Notes under the pieces: model-generated
Databases searched by the model: none
What the model saw: the letters and a program-made list of their open reading frames with translations, nothing else
What the model was told of the DNA's origin: nothing
Shown here: piece after piece, positions 19,968 to 29,256 of the stretch
Layout of the letters: each line of letters starts with the position of its first letter
Position numbering within the stretch: the first letter of the stretch is position 1
Position numbers and translations under genes: made by a program
Origin: an uncultured Eubacteriales bacterium
GTDB lineage: Bacteria > Bacillota > Clostridia > Lachnospirales > Lachnospiraceae
DNA length: 64,000 nucleotides
Direction: 5' to 3'
NCBI GenBank assembly: GCA_900314845.1
Contig: OMWV01000034.1
Location: 62,001-126,000 of the forward strand

Positions 19968-20357
19968 ATGGTGAAAAAGTTTTTCCTCGGTTCATTCAGC
20001 CTTGCGCTGAATGTGGTCATCTATGCGCTGATCATACTAGCGGCGATCCGTATCGTCACTTTTTCCTATAATTTCTCCTATGAGGTCTTCGGCAATACCG
20101 CCGTCTCGGAGGAATCGACTCAGGTCGTCCCTGTCCAGATACCGGAGGGGGCCAGCACCCAGGAGATTGCCGGCATCCTCAAGCAGAAGAAACTGATAAA
20201 ATATAAAGAGGCCTTTGTCCTTCATGTGGCGATCTCCCAGTATAAGGGCCTGATAAAGCCGGGTACCTATGAGCTGAAGCCGTCCATGACCATGGACGAG
20301 ATCTTGGAAGTCATATGTAATATGAGCAGTACGGGTTCGTCCGGCAATGGAAACTGA
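19968..20357 (+). CDS. Short MltG-like membrane protein without catalytic domain
   Basis: 129 residues: one N-terminal membrane segment (about residues 5-35), then a LysM-like segment (VQIPEGASTQEIAGIL and LIKPGTYELKPSMTMDEIL) that corresponds to the N-terminal part of the endolytic transglycosylase MltG/YceG. The large catalytic domain with its Glu is absent. The gene ends with a Ser/Gly tail and a strong terminator, so it is a complete short gene. It occupies the mltG position before trmR-trhP known from Bacillus (yrrL-yrrM-yrrN). ATG 19968 follows AGGTGA. Function unknown. Confidence 0.75.
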   Translation: MVKKFFLGSFSLALNVVIYALIILAAIRIVTFSYNFSYEVFGNTAVSEESTQVVPVQIPEGASTQEIAGILKQKKLIKYKEAFVLHVAISQYKGLIKPGTYELKPSMTMDEILEVICNMSSTGSSGNGN

Positions 20358-20362
20358 ACATA

Positions 20363-20397
20363 AGGCTGCCGCGCAAAAGCACGGCAGCCTGCTTTTT
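20363..20397 (+). terminator. Terminator after the MltG-like gene
   Basis: AGGCTGCCG (20363-20371) pairs with CGGCAGCCT (20382-20390), followed by GCTTTTT. It closes the ireB-to-mltG-like run. Confidence 0.88.
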
Positions 20398-20415
20398 AAG
20401 GGATAAGGCAGGAAT

Positions 20416-21057
20416 ATGATAGTAGACGAGAGGCTGACAGCCTATTTGCACTCACTGGATAAGACAGAAGAAGATCCCCTGCCGCAGATAGCAAGGGCAG
20501 CCAGGCAGGAGGCGGTCCCCATCATCCGCCCGGAGACGGGAGCCCTTCTCAAGGTCCTTATCCGGCTAAAAAATCCCCGCCATATACTGGAGGTCGGCAC
20601 TGCGACAGGCTACTCCTCCCTCCTTATGAGCACCTGCCTGGAGCCCGGCGCCCGGATAACGACCATTGAGAATTATCCGCCAAGGATAAGGAAGGCCAGG
20701 GAGAACATCGCTCTGGCGGGCAAGGAGGATGTCATCACCCTTCTGGAGGGGGATGCCCTTAAGATCCTTCCGGCCCTTGAGGGGCCATTTGATTTTATAT
20801 TCATGGACGCGGCAAAGGGCCAGTATATCAATTTTCTGCCGGAAGTTCTGAGACTTCTGAGCCCGGGGGGACTTCTTGTTTCGGACAATATCCTCCAGGA
20901 AGGCAGCATCATTGATTCCCGTTTTGCCATAACCAGGAGGGACAGGACGATCCACAGCAGGATGAGAGACTATCTCTGGCAGCTGAAGCATTCCCCGCAG
21001 CTTGAGACTTCCCTGCTGACAAGCGGAGACGGGGTCGCCCTCAGCGTGAAACTTTAG
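20416..21057 (+). CDS. trmR: tRNA 5-hydroxyuridine methyltransferase (O-methyltransferase)
   Basis: Class I SAM O-methyltransferase of the YrrM/TrmR type. Motif I is ILEVGTATGYSSLLM near residue 57, an acidic motif TIENYPPR follows, and FDFIFMDAAKGQY carries the metal-binding Asp. TrmR methylates 5-hydroxyuridine at tRNA position 34 to 5-methoxyuridine. The adjacent TrhP-type U32 protein makes the hydroxyl substrate, which supports this rather than a generic catechol-type methyltransferase. 213 residues is typical. Confidence 0.82.
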   Translation: MIVDERLTAYLHSLDKTEEDPLPQIARAARQEAVPIIRPETGALLKVLIRLKNPRHILEVGTATGYSSLLMSTCLEPGARITTIENYPPRIRKARENIALAGKEDVITLLEGDALKILPALEGPFDFIFMDAAKGQYINFLPEVLRLLSPGGLLVSDNILQEGSIIDSRFAITRRDRTIHSRMRDYLWQLKHSPQLETSLLTSGDGVALSVKL

Positions 21058-21086
21058 AAGGCAGGAACATTTTTCAGGAGATATTT

Positions 21087-22316
21087 ATGAAATTACCAGA
21101 GCTTCTCGTGCCCGCAGGCAGCCTTAGTGTCCTCAGGACGGCCGTCATGTACGGGGCGGACGCGGTTTATATAGGCGGAGAGGTCTTCAGCCTCAGAGCC
21201 AGGTCAAAGAATTTTTCAAAAGAAGATATGGCAGAGGGGATCCGCTTTGCCCATGAGCACGGCGTGAAAGTCTATGTTACGGCCAATATCCTGGCCCATG
21301 ACAGGGATCTGGACGATTTTCGGGCCTATGTGAAGGAACTGGCGGAAATAGAGCCGGATGCCCTGCTCATATCCGATCCCGGTGTATTTTCCATGGCCAG
21401 GGAGCTGGCGCCGGATCTGCCGGTCCACATCAGCACCCAGGCGAACAATACCAATTATGCCACATTCAATTTCTGGCACCAGATGGGGGCTCAGAGGGTC
21501 GTGGCAGCCAGGGAGCTTTCCATGGCGGAGCTGAAGGATATCAGGGGCCATATCCCGGACGACCTGCAGATAGAAGTATTTGTACACGGAGCTATGTGCA
21601 TCTCCTACTCGGGCAGGTGCCTTCTGAGCAATTATTTTACCGGCAGAGACGCCAATCAGGGGGAGTGCACCCACCCCTGCCGCTGGAAATATGCTGTTGT
21701 CGAGGAGACGAGACCGGGTCAGTATCTGCCTGTCTATGAGAATGACAGGGGAAGCTATATCTTTAACTCAAAAGACCTGTGCATGATCGACCACATCCCG
21801 GAGCTCATAGACGCCGGGGTCGACAGCCTGAAGATAGAAGGAAGGATGAAGACGGCCCTTTACGTGGCTGACGTGGCCAGGACATACAGGATGGCCCTGG
21901 ATGATTACGCAAAAGATCCAGCGCTCTATGAGAGCCGGATCCCCTATTATCTGGATCAGGTAAAAAGGTGCACGCACAGGCATTTCACAACGGGATTTTT
22001 CTTCGGGAAACCTTCCGAGGAAGCTCAGATCTATGAGAGCAGTACCTATGTCAAGCCCTATACTTATCTGGGAATGATAGAGGATGAGAATGAGAAAGGC
22101 CTTTACGGACTCCACCAGAAGAATAAATTCTGCAGGGGGGATCTCATAGAGGTCATGAAGCCCGACGGACGCGATATCCGGGCCGTGGTAAAAATGATGA
22201 CGGACGAGGAGGGAAATGAAATAGAAAGCTGCCCTCATCCCGGTCAGCATTTTTATATAGACCTGGGCCTGCCTCTTGAGAAATACGATATCATAAGGCG
22301 CGAGGAAATACAGTGA
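21087..22316 (+). CDS. trhP: Peptidase U32 family protein, tRNA hydroxylation protein TrhP
   Basis: U32-family protein. TrhP members hydroxylate U34 of tRNA with prephenate and an iron-sulfur cluster. The signature AMCISYSGRCLLSNYFTGRDANQGECTHPCRW (split: VHGAMCISYSGRCLLSNY, then GECTHPCRW) carries the cluster cysteines near residues 170-200. The N-terminus ELLVPAGSLSVLRTAVMYGA is typical. 409 residues agrees with YrrO. It follows trmR by 29 bases, so the two genes make and methylate ho5U34. Only one trhP copy is present. Confidence 0.88.
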   Translation: MKLPELLVPAGSLSVLRTAVMYGADAVYIGGEVFSLRARSKNFSKEDMAEGIRFAHEHGVKVYVTANILAHDRDLDDFRAYVKELAEIEPDALLISDPGVFSMARELAPDLPVHISTQANNTNYATFNFWHQMGAQRVVAARELSMAELKDIRGHIPDDLQIEVFVHGAMCISYSGRCLLSNYFTGRDANQGECTHPCRWKYAVVEETRPGQYLPVYENDRGSYIFNSKDLCMIDHIPELIDAGVDSLKIEGRMKTALYVADVARTYRMALDDYAKDPALYESRIPYYLDQVKRCTHRHFTTGFFFGKPSEEAQIYESSTYVKPYTYLGMIEDENEKGLYGLHQKNKFCRGDLIEVMKPDGRDIRAVVKMMTDEEGNEIESCPHPGQHFYIDLGLPLEKYDIIRREEIQ

Positions 22317-22335
22317 GAGAAAGGAAATTCATCCT

Positions 22336-22863
22336 ATGTTCGAAAAATTTTACCCGGACGATAAGGCCCAGTCGGCTTATGCCATAGATTATCAGAAGCT
22401 CTATGACCAGGGCTTCAGGGGCCTGATCTATGATATAGACAACACGCTTGTGCCCCACGGCAAGCCGGCTGACCAGAAGGCCATCCAGCTCTTTGCCAGA
22501 CTGAGGGATATCGGTTTTTCCACCTGCCTGCTCTCCAACAATAACAAAAGAAGAGTGGAGCCTTTTGCCAGGGATGTGGGAAGCGATTACATCTGCATGG
22601 CCTTCAAGCCCAAAAGGGACGGCTATTACCAGGCAATGAAGATCATGGGCACGAAGACGGACAATACCATATTTATCGGAGACCAGCTCTTTACGGACGT
22701 CTGGGGGGCCAAGAGGATCGGCATGAGGAATATCCTGACAGCTCCCATCAACCCGGTCGAGGAGATCCAGATCGTTCTCAAGAGGTTCCTTGAGAAGATC
22801 GTTCTGAAGAAATGGGAAAGAGAGAAGAAGGAAAAGAAGAAGAAAAAGGGCGGTCGGGCATAA
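22336..22863 (+). CDS. yqeG: YqeG family HAD phosphatase
   Basis: HAD subclass IIIA phosphatase of the YqeG family. Catalytic motif I is IYDIDNTLVPH with both aspartates (near residue 34). Motif II lies in CLLSNNNKRRV, the Lys in FKPKRDGY, and motif III is IFIGDQLFTDVWGA. 175 residues with a Lys/Glu-rich tail. The substrate is unknown. In Bacillus yqeG stands next to aroE and yqeH. Here aroE is about 760 bases downstream. Confidence 0.9.
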   Translation: MFEKFYPDDKAQSAYAIDYQKLYDQGFRGLIYDIDNTLVPHGKPADQKAIQLFARLRDIGFSTCLLSNNNKRRVEPFARDVGSDYICMAFKPKRDGYYQAMKIMGTKTDNTIFIGDQLFTDVWGAKRIGMRNILTAPINPVEEIQIVLKRFLEKIVLKKWEREKKEKKKKKGGRA

Positions 22864-22870
22864 AAAACAG

Positions 22871-22899
22871 TTGAAAAATGCGGTCAGGTTTACTATACT
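22871..22899 (+). promoter_or_regulatory. efp promoter
   Basis: TTGAAA (22871-22876), 17-base gap, TATACT (22894-22899). It gives a leader of about 80 bases. Confidence 0.8.
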
Positions 22900-22986
22900 A
22901 TAGTATGAATATTTTTGAGTATTTTGCGGCTCGCGGCGGTATTTATTGCTCCATGGCCGCTGCATGACCTGATAAGGAGGATTTTT

Positions 22987-23544
22987 ATGATTACAGCAGG
23001 CGATTTTAAGAACGGCAGAACTATTGAGTGGGAAGGCGAGATATACCGCATCATCGATTTCCAGCACGTAAAGCCTGGCAAGGGAGCCGCTTTCGTAAGA
23101 ACAAAGCTTAAGAATATCAAGACCGGCGGTGTGATCGAGACAAGCTTCAGGCCGACAGAGAAGTTCGAGGAAGCTACCATCGACAGACTTGATATGCAGT
23201 ATCTGTACGACGACGGCGAGGCTTTCAACTTCATGAACACAGAGACATTCGATCAGATCTCTATGCCCAAGGATACGATCGCTGACGAGATGAGATTCAT
23301 CAAGGAGAACGAGATGGTCAAGATGCTCTCCTACAAGGGCGATATCTTCGCTGTTGAGCCTCCTCTCTTCGTTGAGCTCGAGGTAACAGAGACAGAGCCC
23401 GGCTTCAAGGGCAACACATCTACCGGCGCAACAAAGCCCTGCACAGTTGAGACAGGCGCTCAGGTTGCTGTTCCTCTTTTCGTAGAGATCGGCGACAAGA
23501 TCCAGATCGACACAAGAACAGGCGAGTACCTGAAGAGAGTCTGA
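22987..23544 (+). CDS. efp: Elongation factor P
   Basis: EF-P relieves ribosome stalling at polyproline. It has an N-terminal KOW-like domain ([15 protein letters not shown] start), the tip loop [16 protein letters not shown] with the Lys that is modified in some species (residue about 32), and two OB domains ending [12 protein letters not shown]. 185 residues is standard. I choose ATG 22987 after AAGGAGG. The longer frame from 22915 reads through the promoter region. Codon use is that of a highly expressed gene. No modification enzyme (epmA or ymfI) is seen nearby. Confidence 0.97.
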   Translation: MITAGDFKNGRTIEWEGEIYRIIDFQHVKPGKGAAFVRTKLKNIKTGGVIETSFRPTEKFEEATIDRLDMQYLYDDGEAFNFMNTETFDQISMPKDTIADEMRFIKENEMVKMLSYKGDIFAVEPPLFVELEVTETEPGFKGNTSTGATKPCTVETGAQVAVPLFVEIGDKIQIDTRTGEYLKRV

Positions 23545-23568
23545 TCTGAGTATACACAAGAATGACAG

Positions 23569-23602
23569 GGGACTGCCGCATGATATGGCGGCAGTCCCTT
23601 TT
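23569..23602 (+). terminator. efp terminator
   Basis: GGGACTGCCGC (23569-23579) pairs with GCGGCAGTCCC (23588-23598), followed by TTTT. Confidence 0.88.
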
Positions 23603-23625
23603 CAGCGGAAAGAAGATTTCTTGAT

Positions 23626-24519
23626 ATGGAAGAAACTTTAAAAAACAGGATCACGGGCCGGACAAGGCTGATCTGCCTGCTGGGAAGCCCCGTCGCCCAC
23701 AGTATATCACCCGCCATGCACAACGAAGCCTTCTCCCGGCTTGGCCTTGACTTTGCCTACCTGGCCTTCGATGTGGGGACGAAGGAACTGAGGCAGGCGG
23801 TGGACGGCCTTGTCAGCCTGGGAGCCAGGGGCTGGAATCTGACCATGCCGGATAAGAATCTCATGGCAGAATACTGCAGCCGCCTGTCCGGGGCGGCCGC
23901 TCTTACAGGGGCCGTCAACACGGTCGTCAATGAGAATGGCACTCTGACGGGTTATACGACGGACGGGGTCGGCTATATGAAGGCGGCAGCCCTGGAGGGA
24001 TGCGATCTGAAGGGCCGGACCATGACCATACTGGGCGGCGGAGGCGCGGCTGCGGCTATCATTGCCCAGGCAGCCATAGACGGGGCCGGGCAGATCCATA
24101 TCTTCAACAGGCGGTCTGCCACATTTTTAAAGCTTGAGAAGCTGGCGGATGAGATAAATGCCAGGACATCCTGCAGGGTCACGGTTCAGGATCTGGCTGA
24201 TAAAAGAGCCCTCCATGACAGTATCCAGGAGAGCCTTCTTTTGACAAATGCGACAAACGTGGGCATGGCTCCTGACACGGACGGATGCCTGATCGAAGAC
24301 CCGGATGTCCTGCGCAGAGACCTTTTTGTATCGGACATCATCTACAACCCCAGGCAGACCAGGCTTCTTCAGATGGCCGGCGAAAGGGGATGCCGGACAT
24401 TCAACGGCCTTCCCATGCTCCTTTATCAGGGGGCGGCAGCCTTTAAGCTTTGGACCGGCGAAGAGATGCCTGTGGATATCATAAGGGAAAAGTATTTCCG
24501 GGGAGAAGAAGATGAATAG
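23626..24519 (+). CDS. aroE: Shikimate dehydrogenase
   Basis: NADPH-dependent reduction of 3-dehydroshikimate to shikimate. Substrate-binding motif GSPVAHSISPAMHNEAF (residues about 20-36, with the SxS serines), NLTMPDK with the catalytic Lys (position about 73), GAVNTVVNENG, and the nucleotide-binding ILGGGGAAAAI (near 132). 297 residues. It overlaps aroK by 8 bases, so the two shikimate steps are co-translated. The ribosome-binding site is weak. Confidence 0.95.
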   Translation: MEETLKNRITGRTRLICLLGSPVAHSISPAMHNEAFSRLGLDFAYLAFDVGTKELRQAVDGLVSLGARGWNLTMPDKNLMAEYCSRLSGAAALTGAVNTVVNENGTLTGYTTDGVGYMKAAALEGCDLKGRTMTILGGGGAAAAIIAQAAIDGAGQIHIFNRRSATFLKLEKLADEINARTSCRVTVQDLADKRALHDSIQESLLLTNATNVGMAPDTDGCLIEDPDVLRRDLFVSDIIYNPRQTRLLQMAGERGCRTFNGLPMLLYQGAAAFKLWTGEEMPVDIIREKYFRGEEDE

Positions 24520-25027
24520 ACATCTGCTTTTGATCGGCTTTATGGGAACGGGCAAGACAAGCGTCAGCGAGCGGCTCCATCAGATGCTGGGGACCGGCCA
24601 GAGCGATACGGACCGCATGATAGAGGAAAGGGAAGGCATGAGCATTTCCCGTATATTTGAAGAAAAGGGCGAGGCATATTTTCGCAATGCCGAGACAAGG
24701 CTTCTCGGGGAGCTGACAGCCATGAAGCCCATGGTCATATCCTGCGGGGGAGGCATGGCTCTTCGCCCGGGGAACGCTGCCCTCATGAAGGCGGCGGGCA
24801 CGGTCGTTCTGCTCACCGCCAGGCCGCAGACCATTCTTGAGCGGCTCAAAGATGATGACACGAGACCTCTTCTGGCAGGCCGCAAGGATGCGGACTACAT
24901 CCGAACCCTCTATGAGAGCCGGCGGCCGGCCTATGAGGCCGCGGCCGACATTCAGATCTCCACGGACGGGCGCAGCATAGAGGATATCTGTCAGGAGATA
25001 GCAGAGAAGATAAAAAAGTCCTGCTGA
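24512..25027 (+). CDS. aroK: Shikimate kinase
   Basis: Phosphorylates shikimate with ATP. Walker A LIGFMGTGKTSVSERL (residues 7-22), the SDTDRMIEE shikimate-binding segment (about 29-37), the ISCGGGMA segment (about 76) and the lid region with RPLLAGR (about 117). 171 residues is normal. It overlaps aroE. The other shikimate enzymes are outside the window. Confidence 0.96.
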   Translation: MNRHLLLIGFMGTGKTSVSERLHQMLGTGQSDTDRMIEEREGMSISRIFEEKGEAYFRNAETRLLGELTAMKPMVISCGGGMALRPGNAALMKAAGTVVLLTARPQTILERLKDDDTRPLLAGRKDADYIRTLYESRRPAYEAAADIQISTDGRSIEDICQEIAEKIKKSC

Positions 25028-25061
25028 CAGGCAGGATATCAAAAGATTGGAGCATAAGGAT

Positions 25062-26420
25062 ATGGGTAAATATTTCGGGACTGATGGTTTCAGAGGAAAG
25101 GCAAACGAAACTCTCACCGTAAAGCATGCCTTTCAGGTCGGACGCTTTATCGGATGGTATTTTGGGGTGAGAAAAGGAGAAAAATGCAGCGTGGTCATCG
25201 GCAAGGATACAAGGCGCAGCAGCTATATGTTCGAGTACGCGCTCGTGGCAGGCCTCACAGCTTCCGGTGCAGACGCCTATCTCCTTCATGTAACGACGAC
25301 GCCCAGCGTTGCCTATGTTGTGCGCACGGAGCAGGATTTTAACTGCGGCATCATGATATCCGCCAGCCACAACCCCTACTATGACAACGGGATAAAGCTG
25401 ATCAATGAAAACGGGGAGAAGATGGGTCAGGACGTCATAGACGAGGTAGAGAAGTATATTGACGGGGAAGCCGGCGAGATTCCTCTCGCCACGGACGGGG
25501 ATATCGGCAGGACCGTCGATTATTCTGCCGGCAGAAACAGGTATATCGGTTATCTCATCTCTCTGGCCACCAGGTCCTACCGGGGCATGAGAGTCGGGCT
25601 GGACTGCGCAAACGGCAGCTCCTGGATGATAGCCAAGAGTGTATTTGACGCCCTGGGCGCGACGACCTATGTCATAAACAACGCCCCCAACGGCATGAAT
25701 ATAAACGCGGGCTGCGGCTCCACCCACATAGAAGGCCTGTGCCAGTATGTCATTGATAATCAGCTGGATGTGGGATTTGCCTTTGACGGCGACGCCGACA
25801 GATGCCTTGCGGTCGATGAAAAGGGGCACGAGATAAACGGAGATCTCATCCTCTATATCTGCGGAAATTATATGAAGGAGCTGGGAGAGCTCAGGAACAA
25901 TACGGTCGTCACGACGGTCATGTCAAACTTCGGCCTTTATAAGGCCTTTGACGAGGCGGGGATCGACTATGTCAAGACGGCGGTCGGCGACAAGTACGTC
26001 TACGAGAATATGCAGCAGAACGGCCACCGCATAGGCGGGGAGCAGTCCGGCCATATCATATTCAGCAAATACGCGTCCACAGGTGATGGGATCCTGACAG
26101 CCATAAAGATCATGGAAGTCATGCTGGAGAAGAAGACAACCCTAAGCCGGCTGGCAGAGCCTGTCCACATCTATCCCCAGGTTCTTCGCAATGTCAGGGT
26201 GAGGGACAAGAAGCTTGCCATGGAAGATAAGGATGTGCTGGCGGCCATAGAGGAAGTCTCCGAAAAGCTGGGGGACGAGGGAAGGATCCTTGTCCGCGAG
26301 AGCGGCACGGAGCCCCTTGTCAGAGTCATGGTGGAGGCAGGAAGCAATAGCGTATGCTCCGCCTATGTAGACCAGGTCGTTGACGTCATCTATAAAAAAG
26401 GCCACGCCGTAGCCCAGTAG
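25062..26420 (+). CDS. glmM: Phosphoglucosamine mutase
   Basis: Converts glucosamine-6-phosphate to glucosamine-1-phosphate for UDP-GlcNAc and the cell wall. Start GKYFGTDGFRGKAN, catalytic phosphoserine in MISASHNPYYDNGIK (near residue 100), metal loop FDGDADRC (about 243), sugar-binding GGEQSGHI and phosphate-binding RESGTEPLVRVMVEA at the C-terminus. 452 residues from ATG 25062. The TTG at 25047 is less likely. In GlmM the serine loop and GTDG(V/F)RG start separate it from phosphomannomutases, although a ManB/PGM function cannot be fully excluded. Confidence 0.88.
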   Translation: MGKYFGTDGFRGKANETLTVKHAFQVGRFIGWYFGVRKGEKCSVVIGKDTRRSSYMFEYALVAGLTASGADAYLLHVTTTPSVAYVVRTEQDFNCGIMISASHNPYYDNGIKLINENGEKMGQDVIDEVEKYIDGEAGEIPLATDGDIGRTVDYSAGRNRYIGYLISLATRSYRGMRVGLDCANGSSWMIAKSVFDALGATTYVINNAPNGMNINAGCGSTHIEGLCQYVIDNQLDVGFAFDGDADRCLAVDEKGHEINGDLILYICGNYMKELGELRNNTVVTTVMSNFGLYKAFDEAGIDYVKTAVGDKYVYENMQQNGHRIGGEQSGHIIFSKYASTGDGILTAIKIMEVMLEKKTTLSRLAEPVHIYPQVLRNVRVRDKKLAMEDKDVLAAIEEVSEKLGDEGRILVRESGTEPLVRVMVEAGSNSVCSAYVDQVVDVIYKKGHAVAQ

Positions 26421-26423
26421 ACC

Positions 26424-27344
26424 ATGGAAGAGGATTTTGCGGGATACAGGCTTTACAGAAAATGCATGCTCTGCCCCAGAGAGTGCGGGGTCGACAGGAC
26501 AGCCGGCCAGACGGGGGCCTGCGGGCAGACGGCCGCCCTCTATGCGGCCCGGGCAGCCCTTCATTTCTGGGAAGAACCCTGTATATCCGGCAGCCAGGGG
26601 TCTGGTGCCGTATTTTTCTCCGGCTGCGCACTGGGTTGTGTCTTTTGTCAGAACAGCCAGATATCAGGCGGCAGCTTCGGCAGAGAAATCTCCATAGAAA
26701 GGCTCTGCCAGATCTTCCTGGAGCTTCAGGAAAAAGGAGCCAATAATATCAACCTGGTGACGCCGGATCACTTCGCCCCATCTGTGGCCCGGGCGCTCGC
26801 GCAGGCAAAGGCCAGGCTGAAGATCCCGGTCATCTGCAACTGCAGCGGCTACATGTCGCAGGCGGCTTTTGACCTTCTGGCTCCCTATGTCGACGTGTGG
26901 CTGCCGGATTTCAAATATTTTGACACAGACCTGTCGGCCGCCTATAGTCATGCCCCGGATTATTTTGCCAGAGCCTGTCAGGCAATCGCCCTCATGGCCA
27001 GGAGCGCGGGCGATCCGGTCTTTGATGAAAGGGGCATGATAAAAAGGGGCGTCATCGTGCGCCATCTTGTTCTGCCCGGCCATACGGCGGATTCCAAAAA
27101 GGTCATTCAGTATCTTTACGAGACATACGGAGACAGCATTTACATCAGCATCATGAACCAGTATACGCCCATGCCTTCCCTGGATCCTAAAAAATATCCC
27201 CGGCTGGGCCGGCGGCTCACCCGGCGCGAGTACGAGGGCGTCCTGGACTACGCCCTGGATCTTGGTCTTCAGAACGGGTTCATGCAGGAAGGCGGCACCG
27301 CTTCTGATAGTTTTATTCCGCCTTTTGACTACGAAGGCATCTGA
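26424..27344 (+). CDS. Radical SAM protein, PflX/COG1313 family
   Basis: 306-residue radical SAM protein with an N-terminal cysteine-rich part (CMLCPRECGVDR and GACGQ) and the cluster motif SGCALGCVFCQNSQIS near residues 72-86, similar to pyruvate formate-lyase activating enzymes but of the PflX/COG1313 group, whose substrate is unknown. It starts 3 bases after glmM. No glycyl radical enzyme gene is near, so an activase role is not supported by context. Confidence 0.82.
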   Translation: MEEDFAGYRLYRKCMLCPRECGVDRTAGQTGACGQTAALYAARAALHFWEEPCISGSQGSGAVFFSGCALGCVFCQNSQISGGSFGREISIERLCQIFLELQEKGANNINLVTPDHFAPSVARALAQAKARLKIPVICNCSGYMSQAAFDLLAPYVDVWLPDFKYFDTDLSAAYSHAPDYFARACQAIALMARSAGDPVFDERGMIKRGVIVRHLVLPGHTADSKKVIQYLYETYGDSIYISIMNQYTPMPSLDPKKYPRLGRRLTRREYEGVLDYALDLGLQNGFMQEGGTASDSFIPPFDYEGI

Positions 27345-27374
27345 GAGAAAAATCTGCAGGAGGAGAATGAACAT

Positions 27375-29126
27375 ATGGCTTTAGATGGTCTGGTCATCTC
27401 AAATATCGTCTATGAACTGGACACTGCCCTGGCAGGCGGTCATATCAATAAGATATACCAGCCCGAGGCGGACGCCCTGCTCTTAGGCATAAAAAACAAC
27501 AGAAAAAATTACAAGCTGCTAATCAGCGCCAGCGCGTCTCTCCCCCTTATCTACCTGACGGACGAGACGCCGGACAACCCCATGTCAGCGCCGAATTTCT
27601 GCATGCTTCTTCGAAAATACATAGGCGGGGGCAGGATCACCGGCGTGACCCAGCCGGGCCTTGAGAGGATCATCCATATTCATATAGAGCATCTGGACGA
27701 GCTGGGCGATCTGAGGGAAAAGATCCTGATCGTGGAGCTCATGGGCAAATACAGCAACATCATCTTCTGCCAGCCTGATCTGACGATCATAGACAGCATA
27801 AAGCACATATCGGCCAATATCAGCTCTGTGCGCGAGGTCCTGCCGGGCAGGACATATTTTATAGCGGACACCCAGAAGAAGCAAGATCCCTTCCTTATCA
27901 GCCAGGAGGACTTTACAGGCCAGCCTGTTCTCATGAAGCCTATGCCGATCGCTAAGGCCATCTATACTTCCATCACCGGCATCAGCCCCATCATCGCGGA
28001 GGAGATCTGCTGCCGGGCCGGCATAGATTCCGCCAGGTCCACAAGTTCCCTGACAGATGACGAGAAGCTGCACCTTTACGGGACATTTGAGCGGCTCATG
28101 GATCAGGTAACAGGCCATGATTACAGACCCAATATCGTGAGCAGGGACGGGGTGCCGGAAGAATTTTCCTGCACAAGGCTGACATGCTACGCAGAGCTGG
28201 ACGAGCAGGTCTATGACAGCATTTCCGATGTCCTGAAAAATTATTACGCCCTGAAAAACAAGATCACCCGCATCCGCCAGAAATCGTCGGATCTGAGGCA
28301 TATCACCGGCACAGCCCTTGACCGCTGCCGCAGGAAGTATGCCATACAGCAAAAGCAGATGAAGGGTACGGAGAAGAGGGACAAGTATCGGATATATGGG
28401 GAGATGATCAATACATACGGCTACGGCCTTCCTGTCGGCGCCAAGGTGCTGGAGTGCGTCAACTATTATGACGGGAAGGAGATCAAGGTGCCCCTGGATC
28501 CGACCATGACGCCCCATGAGAATTCTGTCCGCTACTTTAACCGCTACGCAAAGCTCAAGCGGACCAGGGAGGCCCTGACAGAGCAGATAGCCGACACCCA
28601 GGCGGAGATCGAGCACCTGGAGTCTATCCAGACCGCCCTTAATATCGCATCCGATGAGGCCGGCCTTTCCCAGGTCAAGGATGAGCTTACAGAGTATGGC
28701 TATATAAAAAAGCATGCCGGCGGTGGCCGGGGTAAGGCCAGGAAGCGGATAAAGAGCAAGCCTTTTCACTATATCTCCTCCGACGGTTTTCACATGTATG
28801 TGGGCAAGAATAACTATCAGAATGAAGAACTTACATTCTCCGTCGCGGACGGAGCTGACTGGTGGTTCCACGCAAAAGGGATCCCCGGCTCCCATGTGAT
28901 CGTAAAGACGGAAGGAAAGGAGCTGCCTGACCGGACATTCGAGGAGGCAGGGAGACTGGCCGCCTATTATTCAAAAGGGCAGGAAAATGATAAGGTCGAG
29001 GTGGACTATATCCAGAAAAAATATGTGAAGAAAACGCCCGGCGGCAGGCCCGGTTTTGTCATATACCACACGAACTATTCCATGGTATCCAGGACAGATA
29101 TCAGCGGCATCCGCCAGGAAGAATAA
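27375..29126 (+). CDS. rqcH: Ribosome quality control protein RqcH (NFACT family)
   Basis: Homologue of eukaryotic Rqc2/NEMF. It recruits tRNA-Ala to stalled 50S subunits and adds alanine tails that mark truncated proteins for degradation. NFACT-N domain at the start (VISNIVYELDTALAGGHINKIYQPE), a central helix-hairpin-helix and coiled coil (about 270-420), and NFACT-R at the end with DGFHMYVGKNNYQNEELTF and WWFHAKGIPGSHVIVK. 583 residues is typical. GGAGGAG precedes the ATG. Often annotated as a fibronectin-binding protein. Confidence 0.93.
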   Translation: MALDGLVISNIVYELDTALAGGHINKIYQPEADALLLGIKNNRKNYKLLISASASLPLIYLTDETPDNPMSAPNFCMLLRKYIGGGRITGVTQPGLERIIHIHIEHLDELGDLREKILIVELMGKYSNIIFCQPDLTIIDSIKHISANISSVREVLPGRTYFIADTQKKQDPFLISQEDFTGQPVLMKPMPIAKAIYTSITGISPIIAEEICCRAGIDSARSTSSLTDDEKLHLYGTFERLMDQVTGHDYRPNIVSRDGVPEEFSCTRLTCYAELDEQVYDSISDVLKNYYALKNKITRIRQKSSDLRHITGTALDRCRRKYAIQQKQMKGTEKRDKYRIYGEMINTYGYGLPVGAKVLECVNYYDGKEIKVPLDPTMTPHENSVRYFNRYAKLKRTREALTEQIADTQAEIEHLESIQTALNIASDEAGLSQVKDELTEYGYIKKHAGGGRGKARKRIKSKPFHYISSDGFHMYVGKNNYQNEELTFSVADGADWWFHAKGIPGSHVIVKTEGKELPDRTFEEAGRLAAYYSKGQENDKVEVDYIQKKYVKKTPGGRPGFVIYHTNYSMVSRTDISGIRQEE

Positions 29127-29198
29127 GAGCTTTTTTTGGCCGGCGCGGGGGAGAGAAAGAGGATTTCAAATTGTATTTATCTATGTACAATATAGATA

Positions 29199-29227
29199 TT
29201 GTATTTTTTTTCCTCCTGCGCTATAAT
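29199..29227 (+). promoter_or_regulatory. Promoter of the glycine riboswitch leader
   Basis: TTGTAT (29199-29204), 17-base gap, TATAAT (29222-29227). Upstream, ATTGTA (29170-29175) and TACAAT (29186-29191) form an inverted repeat of unknown meaning. Confidence 0.82.
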
Positions 29228-29256
29228 TCTCTTAACAAAATATCGCTATGTGATGC

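Noticed and set aside
22915..22986. Upstream extension of efp
   Set aside because: It covers leader sequence just after the promoter -10. EF-P starts at ATG 22987 behind AAGGAGG.
26424..27344. Pyruvate formate-lyase activating enzyme
   Set aside because: The cluster motif fits radical SAM, but the N-terminal cysteine part and lack of a glycyl radical enzyme nearby place it in the PflX/COG1313 group.
27585..28895. Minus-strand open frame of 436 codons opposite rqcH
   Set aside because: It mirrors the rqcH reading frame. Composition is Leu/Gly/His rich with no motif.
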